Origin: Hippopus hippopus
Lineage: Eukaryota > Mollusca > Bivalvia > Cardiida > Cardiidae
NCBI GenBank assembly: GCA_946811185.2
Contig: OX328109.1
Span: 47,141,412 to 47,205,411 of the forward strand
DNA length: 64,000 nt
Reading direction: 5' to 3'
The translations under genes and the position numbers were made by a program. Position 1 is the first letter of the stretch. Every line of letters starts with the position of its first letter. Shown here one piece after another: positions 1 to 5,224 of the stretch. The notes under the pieces were generated by a model. It was not told where the DNA came from. It did no database searches and was given only the letters and a program-made list of their open reading frames with translations.

Positions 1-1
1 C

Positions 2-421
2 GCGAAACAACTTAAACATAACACGAAAATAGAAGGAGGTTTTCTCGGAATGTTGGCTGGGTTAGCTGCTAGAGCTTTACCAATGATCGCAAAAACCGTT
101 CTACCAGCTTTAGGTGTTGGTGCTCTTTCTGGATTAGCTCAAACAGGTGTACAAAAAGCGTTGGGATCGGGCACCAGACGAGCCACGAACCGAGTTCGCG
201 AGGTTGGCGAGGGTCTTTATCTTAAAAAAGGGGGTTATGTTTGTCAAGTTGAAACTGATGGATGTGGATTATACTTAAAGCCATATAAAGGTAAAGGGTT
301 AGCTTCCGTTGGTGATGGGTTGTATTTAAAGCAAGGGGGAAAATTTTATGATGGAAGAGGACTTATACTCGGACCTAATAGTCCATTCGCTAATATCCCT
401 ATCTTAGGGGCTATATTATAA
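2..421 (+). CDS. GLYLK-repeat capsid-element protein, 5' partial
   Basis: The frame is open from base 2 to the stop at 419-421, so the ATG at 50 is probably internal and the gene starts left of the window. The visible part has an Ala/Leu-rich hydrophobic segment just after codon 50 (LAGLAARALP, then LPALGVGALSGLA), followed by four spaced repeats of the type G-x-GLYLK (GEGLYLK, GCGLYLK, GDGLYLK, GRGLIL), and ends with NSPFANIPILGAIL. I recognise this layout from uncharacterised proteins next to capsid-like and PolB genes in invertebrate genomes. The hydrophobic start plus Gly-rich repeats suggest a minor virion or membrane-active protein, but that role is inference. It is the first of nine same-strand genes. 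Confidence 0.7.
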   Translation, partial: AKQLKHNTKIEGGFLGMLAGLAARALPMIAKTVLPALGVGALSGLAQTGVQKALGSGTRRATNRVREVGEGLYLKKGGYVCQVETDGCGLYLKPYKGKGLASVGDGLYLKQGGKFYDGRGLILGPNSPFANIPILGAIL

Positions 422-426
422 AGGGA

Positions 427-449
427 CCCAACAAGCCGACTTGTTTGGG
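427..449 (+). terminator. hairpin just after the first stop codon
   Basis: CCCAACAAG (427-435) pairs with CTTGTTTGGG (440-449) around a four-base loop, with one bulged T, starting five bases after the stop. It could be a 3'-end signal or chance. Similar hairpins follow other genes of this block. Confidence 0.35.
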
Positions 450-477
450 ATAAATATTATTTTCCTCAAAATAAAAA

Positions 478-876
478 ATGGACATTCATAAATTTGGTAT
501 AAAACCTAATATCTTCTCTCAACATGCTTCCCTGCGGTCAGCAGGGAATAGAAATATATTTTGGAAACCTCATTTGATAACAAGATATCCTCCCTTAAAG
601 CAAAATCCTCTAAAATGGAAAATATACTCACAAGTAACTATCAAAATTCCTCCTCATGATGGTATGAGGGTTTCGCTAGGACTCGGTTATATAACTACAC
701 GAGGAGTTGTAATGATATCTGTTAGTAATAAATGGAAAGATAGTTTAACCATTCTTAATGGGACACATCTTGATAACGATGCTGATGATATCTTAGTCTA
801 CATTTATAATTTCTCGCGAAAACCGATCGAAATACCTGAGGGAGAGTTATTCTGTTATCTTTGCTTCCGAGCGTAA
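478..876 (+). CDS. small protein resembling a degenerate dUTPase fold
   Basis: A 132-residue ORF. The C-terminal two thirds (about 52-130) recall the order of elements in trimeric dUTPases: IPPHDGMRVSLGLG resembles the region around motif 2, LNGTHLDNDADD lies where motif 3 would be, and VYIYNFSRKPIEIPEGELF resembles the strand before and including motif 4 (N-x-S ... I-x-x-G-x). The catalytic Tyr/Asp and Ser motifs and the C-terminal Gly-rich arm are not visible, so a structural or regulatory use of the fold is more likely than dUTP hydrolysis. It also contains a YPPL tetrapeptide (37-40). The start follows CAAAATAAAAA. The assignment is from pattern only; the gene may be a lineage-specific protein. 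Confidence 0.4.
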   Translation: MDIHKFGIKPNIFSQHASLRSAGNRNIFWKPHLITRYPPLKQNPLKWKIYSQVTIKIPPHDGMRVSLGLGYITTRGVVMISVSNKWKDSLTILNGTHLDNDADDILVYIYNFSRKPIEIPEGELFCYLCFRA

Positions 877-880
877 GCAA
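861..880 (+). terminator. hairpin over the second stop codon
   Basis: TTGCTT (861-866) pairs with AAGCAA (875-880); the stop codon TAA (874-876) lies in the right arm. Possible 3'-end structure. Confidence 0.3.
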
Positions 881-912
881 GTGAGAAATATTTGGTATAA
901 AAAATTATTATA

Positions 913-920
913 TTAATAAA
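913..920 (+). promoter_or_regulatory. AT-rich start-codon motif
   Basis: TTAATAAA ends directly at the ATG of the late-domain protein; it belongs to the motif series described in the findings. Confidence 0.35.
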
Positions 921-1559
921 ATGGAAGATACAGATCAAAGACACCCTAATAAAATATATCCCCCGTTACCCAGCGCCCCACCGCATGATGAAGGTCATTC
1001 CTATCGTTTACAAAAAATATCTGAAGTACAAAAGTTTCTCGAAAATGAAATTCGAGAAAGAGAAGCTCTAGCCAAAAAATATTTTCGCGCCTCCAGAATA
1101 GTAGACAACGTTGATACCGTCCTGGTAACTGTAACAATGGCTGCTGGTGCTGGTGGTATAGGTTTGCTTTCTACCGTTATAGCTATTCCGGCTGTAGTAG
1201 CATTAGAAGCAACAGCTTTGGGAACCGGTCTTCTTTCATTGGTAGGTAAGTACGTTGTTAGAAATAGTATAAGCAAAGGAGAAAAGCATCAAAAGATTAG
1301 AATGTTAGCTGATGCTAAGTTAGATACCGTTTCAACGCATATATCCAAAGCTTTAATAGATGGTTATGTTTCTGATGATGAATTCAAATTAATCATGGAA
1401 GAATTAGATAAATATAAAAGCATGAAGGAAGAAATACGTACCAAGATCAAGAAGAAGATTTCCTCAGAAAACGAAGAAAGTTTGATTGAAAGAGGAAGGC
1501 AAGAAGCGCGTGAGTCCTTTCGGAGGCTCGTTGAAAAGAATCATACCACGTTTTCCTAA
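921..1559 (+). CDS. membrane protein with YPPL and PSAP late-domain motifs
   Basis: A 212-residue ORF. Residues 13-20 read YPPLPSAP, so a YPxL motif (ALIX-binding class) abuts a P(S/T)AP motif (TSG101-binding class). A charged, probably helical segment (27-57) leads into a long Gly/Ala/Val-rich hydrophobic region (about 64-113, with GAGGIGLL and IAIPAVVALEATALG) that could form two membrane helices. Residues 118-212 are charged and predicted helical. I recognise the family as an uncharacterised companion of PolB and capsid-like genes in invertebrate genomes. A virion-membrane or ESCRT-recruiting budding factor is a reasonable inference but unproved. The start is preceded by TTAATAAA. Confidence 0.65.
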   Translation: MEDTDQRHPNKIYPPLPSAPPHDEGHSYRLQKISEVQKFLENEIREREALAKKYFRASRIVDNVDTVLVTVTMAAGAGGIGLLSTVIAIPAVVALEATALGTGLLSLVGKYVVRNSISKGEKHQKIRMLADAKLDTVSTHISKALIDGYVSDDEFKLIMEELDKYKSMKEEIRTKIKKKISSENEESLIERGRQEARESFRRLVEKNHTTFS

Positions 1560-1606
1560 AATCAGGTATAGGTGTAAGTGTATGTGTGAAATTGATAACA
1601 TGTAAT

Positions 1607-1690
1607 ACGTTAAAAACTGTCTCGAAAACTACGTTAAAAACTGCGTTAAAAACTGTCTCGAAAACTGTCTCGAAAACTACGTTAAAAACT
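1607..1690. repeat. 12-bp tandem (iteron-like) array
   Basis: Seven contiguous 12-bp units without spacers, built from two unit types: A = (A/G)CGTTAAAAACT and B = GTCTCGAAAACT, in the order A-B-A-A-B-B-A, followed by a broken B (GTCTCG). It fills the largest intergenic gap on the left of the block (1560-1745). It could be an origin or protein-binding array, or an expanded microsatellite-like repeat. Confidence 0.85.
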
Positions 1691-1745
1691 GTCTCGCATT
1701 TGCTCGACAAATGTATGATAAAAAATTATTTTAGTAATTAAAAAG

Positions 1746-2612
1746 ATGTCTTTTTTAAAAATCGTTGATCCCGCAAAAAGGGACTTAATCGTAAAAGAGT
1801 ATCTCGAAACGAGAAAGAATATCCGGGATAATCTACTAGCGGAGAGAACGGGTGAACAGCAACTTCAAACCGATCTTTCAAAGTTTTTTAAACCTATAAC
1901 GGAAACGCAAAAAGCTACAGCGAAGGAGATTACGGAAGAACTTAGACCTATTAAAGAAGGTATCGAACAGTTACCACAAGCTATTAAATTTCCAGCCTTT
2001 CCTTCTATCACAGCTTATGATAAACCGTCAGAAGAAACAGAAGAGGGTCCGATATTTATTGGCGAAATAGCGGAAGGTTATTTAAGAAAGTTTGCTACTA
2101 AAGAAGAAGTTGATAGAACGTTTGGAATATATGACAAAAAGGGTACGTTTTATATCGGTAACAAACCAGTTATTATTCGAAACAACGATATTATTGTTGA
2201 CAATATGGAATATGAGGGTACCCCTGGTCTATGGGAGTTAATCGTGTCTAAAAGGCCAGATGACGATATTTATACTGTTGATGATATAGCAAATTACAAG
2301 GCTTTAATGATAAAAACAAATGCTCTTTATCAAGATAACAATCCAATAAAGAATAAACCAAAAAGCAGTAGATCATATAAATGGAGAAACATTCTAGGTA
2401 ACGTTTGGAAAAATATTAAAACCACCGGAAAGGGTATCGTTGTTATCCCATCTGACCCTAACACATTAATAGAAAGACTAGATCTATTACTAGCAAGTAA
2501 AAAAGCGGGTAACACGGGTGTAAGAAATGAGGTAGTGAGCATTTGTGACGAATTAAAAAGACAAGGTGTTTTAAACTCAGGCTCTTATAAAAATTTAATG
2601 TCTATACTATAA
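1746..2612 (+). CDS. DUF8207-like protein of the capsid element
   Basis: A 288-residue ORF. The N-terminal third is charged and probably coiled coil (about 8-85). The middle (about 130-222) matches my memory of the DUF8207 pattern: a short FYIGNKPV strand, NNDIIVDNMEYEGTPGLWEL, an acidic YTVDDIANYK, then a basic YKWRNIL. The last 50 residues carry RLDLLLASKKAGNTGVRNE and end KNLMSIL, another signature usually seen C-terminal to that domain. The molecular role is unknown; a virion core or scaffold protein is a guess from context. The gene follows the 12-bp repeat array and ends six bases before the next start. Confidence 0.65.
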   Translation: MSFLKIVDPAKRDLIVKEYLETRKNIRDNLLAERTGEQQLQTDLSKFFKPITETQKATAKEITEELRPIKEGIEQLPQAIKFPAFPSITAYDKPSEETEEGPIFIGEIAEGYLRKFATKEEVDRTFGIYDKKGTFYIGNKPVIIRNNDIIVDNMEYEGTPGLWELIVSKRPDDDIYTVDDIANYKALMIKTNALYQDNNPIKNKPKSSRSYKWRNILGNVWKNIKTTGKGIVVIPSDPNTLIERLDLLLASKKAGNTGVRNEVVSICDELKRQGVLNSGSYKNLMSIL

Positions 2613-2618
2613 AAAAAG
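2608..2618 (+). promoter_or_regulatory. TATAAA start-codon motif
   Basis: TATAAAAAAAG lies directly before the ATG at 2619 and overlaps the stop codon of the preceding gene, so any promoter here sits inside coding sequence. Confidence 0.4.
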
Positions 2619-3020
2619 ATGATCATCGTTAAAAAACATGGATTTAAAAAAAGGTATACATACGGAGGTGCCGGAATCTTCGATAGTGTTGCTAACTTTT
2701 TAGCGAGGCTTTTTACTAGTAGCGCGGTGAAACAAATTGCGTCTTCTGCCCTTGATGTAGGAAAAAGTGTAGCTAAGGAAGGTGCAAAGAAAGCTTTAGA
2801 GGTTGGGAAAAGCGCGGCTGTAGAAGCGGGGAAAAAATTAGTTACGAAAGCGTTGACTCCAAAATCGAAGCAAATTTTAAAAAAATATAGACTCGACCAG
2901 CCTCGTCTGGGAAGTGCGCCCGAAACGCAAAACATTAGTACATTAATAGATGGAAGTGCTATTGCTATTCAAGACTTAGTTAAAAGATTAAACAACGGAG
3001 CGGGTATTAAAATAAGATAA
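2619..3020 (+). CDS. basic Ala/Lys-rich minor-capsid-like protein
   Basis: A 133-residue basic ORF. After a Lys-rich start and a Gly motif (YGGAGIF, residues 15-21) comes an amphipathic, Ala-rich stretch (22-80) containing two 15-residue near repeats, DVGKSVAKEGAKKAL and EVGKSAAVEAGKKLV (46-75). Residues 91-98 are RLDQPRLG, an octapeptide that recurs in the next gene. The size, basicity and amphipathic helices resemble adenovirus/Polinton-type minor capsid or DNA-condensing proteins; this is inference from composition and neighbourhood (immediately upstream of the candidate capsid gene region). No enzyme motif is seen. Confidence 0.55.
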   Translation: MIIVKKHGFKKRYTYGGAGIFDSVANFLARLFTSSAVKQIASSALDVGKSVAKEGAKKALEVGKSAAVEAGKKLVTKALTPKSKQILKKYRLDQPRLGSAPETQNISTLIDGSAIAIQDLVKRLNNGAGIKIR

Positions 3021-3033
3021 ATAATTATATTAC

Positions 3034-3041
3034 TTATAAAA
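3034..3041 (+). promoter_or_regulatory. TATAAA start-codon motif
   Basis: TTATAAAA immediately precedes the ATG at 3042. Confidence 0.45.
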
Positions 3042-3437
3042 ATGTTAAAATTTGATCGTGTAGATTATAAAAAATACGATAGTAGTTGTATTAATATAGT
3101 AGGTGCATCTTTACCCCTGACGAAGCAGGGTGAGTCACCCCTAAGAGATTGCGAAATCCTCGAAGTTAATAAAACGAAATACGGTTATAAAAAAGCTGTT
3201 GTGAAGTTATCTCCCGAAAAAGTAATCAAGATGAAAGAGATTGAGGAAAAGGTGAATGAATTTTTACGAAAGTGTGGTATACCTGAAATAACGATTGTAT
3301 ATGATAATAAAGTTTATCCTAAAACTAAAATGGATAGACTCGACCAACCTCGTCTGGGAACCGCGAGAAACATTAAACTCAAAGGTGTGTTTGTTAATAA
3401 TGAAAATAATTCTTTTCCCCAGCTTTGGTTAGAATAA
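3042..3437 (+). CDS. small protein of unknown function in the capsid block
   Basis: A 131-residue ORF that I cannot assign to a family. It alternates beta-type segments (INIVGASLPL, KKAVVKLSP) with a helical stretch (60-78, VIKMKEIEEKVNEFLRKCG), then ITIVYDNKVYPKTKM. Residues 99-106 are RLDQPRLG, the same octapeptide as in the preceding gene, after which the protein resumes with LKGVFVNNENNSFPQLWLE. The octapeptide looks like an insertion between two otherwise continuous parts. An OB-fold or nucleic-acid-binding role is possible but not supported by a clear motif. Spacing to the neighbours is 21 and 30 bp. Confidence 0.55.
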   Translation: MLKFDRVDYKKYDSSCINIVGASLPLTKQGESPLRDCEILEVNKTKYGYKKAVVKLSPEKVIKMKEIEEKVNEFLRKCGIPEITIVYDNKVYPKTKMDRLDQPRLGTARNIKLKGVFVNNENNSFPQLWLE

Positions 3438-3460
3438 TTTATTTAAAATTATAATTACTA

Positions 3461-3467
3461 TTATAAA
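3461..3467 (+). promoter_or_regulatory. TATAAA start-codon motif
   Basis: TTATAAA immediately precedes the ATG of the candidate capsid gene at 3468. Confidence 0.45.
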
Positions 3468-4754
3468 ATGGACATTTTAAAAATCACTGAACCAATTTTA
3501 AAAGATGATAGTATTGCTGAGTATGAACATCAAGAGTATGAACCGATCACAGGTACACACCTCAACAACTCAGGGGGAGATATTAGAATAAACATCGAGA
3601 CTCAAGATATTTTTACTCATCCTAGTGAGAGTTATTTACTTATTATAGGTGAATTAGTAAGAAGTGATACTGGAGCAGTTTACGATGCTAACACTAATAT
3701 TTCTTTAACAAACAATGGTCTCATGTATCTTTTTAAAAATATTAAGTATCAACTTTCGGGTATGGAGATTGAATCCGTATTAAATCCTGGTCATGCTACT
3801 ACGATGCTTGGTTTGTTAAAATATCCGGATGATTTTTCTAAATCACAAGGGTTAAATCAATGTTGGTATAAAGATACAACAGCCGCAGCAGCTGCTGAAA
3901 ACACTGGTTTTGTTGTAAGAAGAAGTTATATTATTAATGATCCTCTTCCAAGAGGTACCTTTAGTTTTAGAGTTCCATTAAAACATATATTTGGTTTTTG
4001 CGATGATTATGATAAGATATTGTACGGAATGAAGCAAACTCTCACCTTGACAAGAAATGGTGATAATGATGCAATTTTTAGAGATAATGCTGCCCCTGCT
4101 GATGGTAGAATTAATTTACTTAAAATATCATGGTTTATGCCTCACGTGCTACCTGCGGATAGAGAGAAGATGGAACTTTATAAAATTATCGAGAAAAAAG
4201 AAAAAATACCGGTTGGATATAGAATGAGGCAGAGTGACTCTATCGCGGTTCCTCAGTCAACATCATTTACCTGGAGGCTTTCTGTCAAATCGTCACCTGA
4301 AGTGCCACGTTTTATCATTGTTGGCTTTCAGACTGGTAAAAGTAATGATCAAGAGCAAAATCCAGCCATATTTGATCATGAAAACGTTAAAAATATTTAT
4401 GTTACGTTAAATTCTACTAGATATCCCGCTGTTGATTATAATCTATCATTCGTTGCGAACCAATTTAGTAGAGTGTATGGTGATGCTGCTTTATTTAGAT
4501 CTAAGTTTTATCGAATGGCTGAATTAGTGTCAAACCCTAACATTACTCCCTCAGATTATAAAACCCTTTATCCTTTGTTTTTGTTTGACGTTTCCAAACA
4601 GAGTGAGAGATTAAAATACTCAGTCACTGATATTCAAATTAAGGCGAATTTTACTGCAAATGTACCTGTGAACACAGAAGCATATGCCATTATTATTAGC
4701 GATAGGTTAATTAACTTCCAGTCTGATGGTAATAAAATGAGCGTAGTGTTTTAA
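3468..4754 (+). CDS. candidate major capsid protein (jelly-roll type)
   Basis: A 428-residue ORF, the second largest in the block. It opens MDILKITEPILKDDSI and shows a pattern I associate with capsid-like proteins near invertebrate PolB genes: HLNNSGGDIRINIETQD, a TNISLTNNGLMYLFKNI segment followed by YQLSGMEIE, LPRGTFSFRVPLKHIFGF, and MPHVLPADREK before a second beta-rich half (about 250-420). The beta-rich, low-helix character and two-part layout fit a double jelly-roll, although it is shorter than typical Polinton capsid proteins (roughly 500-650 residues), so a structure prediction would be decisive. No membrane segment or signal peptide is seen. It lies between the minor-capsid-like genes and the DNA-binding protein and polymerase genes, as expected for a virion module. 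Confidence 0.6.
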   Translation: MDILKITEPILKDDSIAEYEHQEYEPITGTHLNNSGGDIRINIETQDIFTHPSESYLLIIGELVRSDTGAVYDANTNISLTNNGLMYLFKNIKYQLSGMEIESVLNPGHATTMLGLLKYPDDFSKSQGLNQCWYKDTTAAAAAENTGFVVRRSYIINDPLPRGTFSFRVPLKHIFGFCDDYDKILYGMKQTLTLTRNGDNDAIFRDNAAPADGRINLLKISWFMPHVLPADREKMELYKIIEKKEKIPVGYRMRQSDSIAVPQSTSFTWRLSVKSSPEVPRFIIVGFQTGKSNDQEQNPAIFDHENVKNIYVTLNSTRYPAVDYNLSFVANQFSRVYGDAALFRSKFYRMAELVSNPNITPSDYKTLYPLFLFDVSKQSERLKYSVTDIQIKANFTANVPVNTEAYAIIISDRLINFQSDGNKMSVVF

Positions 4755-4778
4755 ATTAAATTAAAATATTTAATCTTA

Positions 4779-4788
4779 TATATAAAAA
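4779..4788 (+). promoter_or_regulatory. TATAAA start-codon motif
   Basis: TATATAAAAA immediately precedes the ATG at 4789. Confidence 0.45.
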
Positions 4789-5142
4789 ATGATAAAGATT
4801 ATAGATTTAAAAAAAATTCTTAGACAAAATAATATAAATTTTTACGGTTATTGGGATAAAAAACGTTTAGAGGAGTTGGTTAAAGAACATGGTTTATTAC
4901 CGAAGGAGTCGTCTAAGCTATCCGAACAAGTAAAAGAAAAAAGCAAAGACCCTAAGTATGATAGATTAAAGACTATTATGCATAATCCTAAGAAAGTTAC
5001 TTTAGAGGATGTTGAAACTAGTGAAATAAAAACCTTTCCATCGATTTATAAGGCTAGTAGATTTATAGATCGCTGCCCGCAAATTATTAAGATCTATAAT
5101 GGAGGAATTTGGAATAATAAATATAAGATTAACATTCAGTAA
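4789..5142 (+). CDS. SAP plus NUMOD1-like small DNA-binding protein
   Basis: A 117-residue basic ORF with two recognisable parts. Residues about 5-37 (LKKILRQNNINFYGYWDKK, then LEELVKEHGLLP) look like a SAP-type helix-extended-helix. Residues about 67-115 (NPKKVTLEDVETSEIKTF, PSIYKASRFID, then I-x-x-Y-x-x-G-x-W-x-x-KYKI) match the layout of the NUMOD1 DNA-binding module known from homing endonucleases and phage proteins. A Lys-rich linker joins them. No nuclease motif is present, so it is likely a sequence-specific DNA-binding protein, perhaps acting in replication, packaging or transcription. It sits just before the polymerase gene, with a hairpin at its stop codon. Confidence 0.65.
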   Translation: MIKIIDLKKILRQNNINFYGYWDKKRLEELVKEHGLLPKESSKLSEQVKEKSKDPKYDRLKTIMHNPKKVTLEDVETSEIKTFPSIYKASRFIDRCPQIIKIYNGGIWNNKYKINIQ

Positions 5143-5171
5143 TTTTATTATAACATTGTAATAATAAAATT
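5141..5171 (+). terminator. 11-bp-stem hairpin at the stop codon
   Basis: AATTTTATTAT (5141-5151) pairs perfectly with ATAATAAAATT (5161-5171) across a nine-base loop, beginning inside the TAA stop. The 82-bp gap to the polymerase gene otherwise holds only A/T tracts and the start-codon motif. Confidence 0.45.
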
Positions 5172-5209
5172 TTTTGAAACAAAAAAAATCTAACTTAAGT
5201 TTTTTATTA

Positions 5210-5224
5210 TATATATAAAAAGAG
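5210..5224 (+). promoter_or_regulatory. TATAAA start-codon motif of the polymerase gene
   Basis: TATATATAAAAAGAG immediately precedes the ATG at 5225. Confidence 0.45.

Noticed and set aside
32..40. Shine-Dalgarno-like GAAGGAGGT before the ATG at 50, hinting at bacterial DNA
   Set aside because: The frame is open across it and encodes EGGFLG in continuity with the protein; the neighbouring genes have no such site and use AT-rich start motifs, and the flanks are animal DNA.
1607..1690. CRISPR-like array
   Set aside because: Units are contiguous with no unique spacers, and no cas gene or prokaryotic context is present.
1447..1710. Minus-strand ORF with ETVFNVV-type peptide repeats
   Set aside because: The peptide periodicity simply translates the 12-bp repeat array, and the rest is antisense to the late-domain gene.
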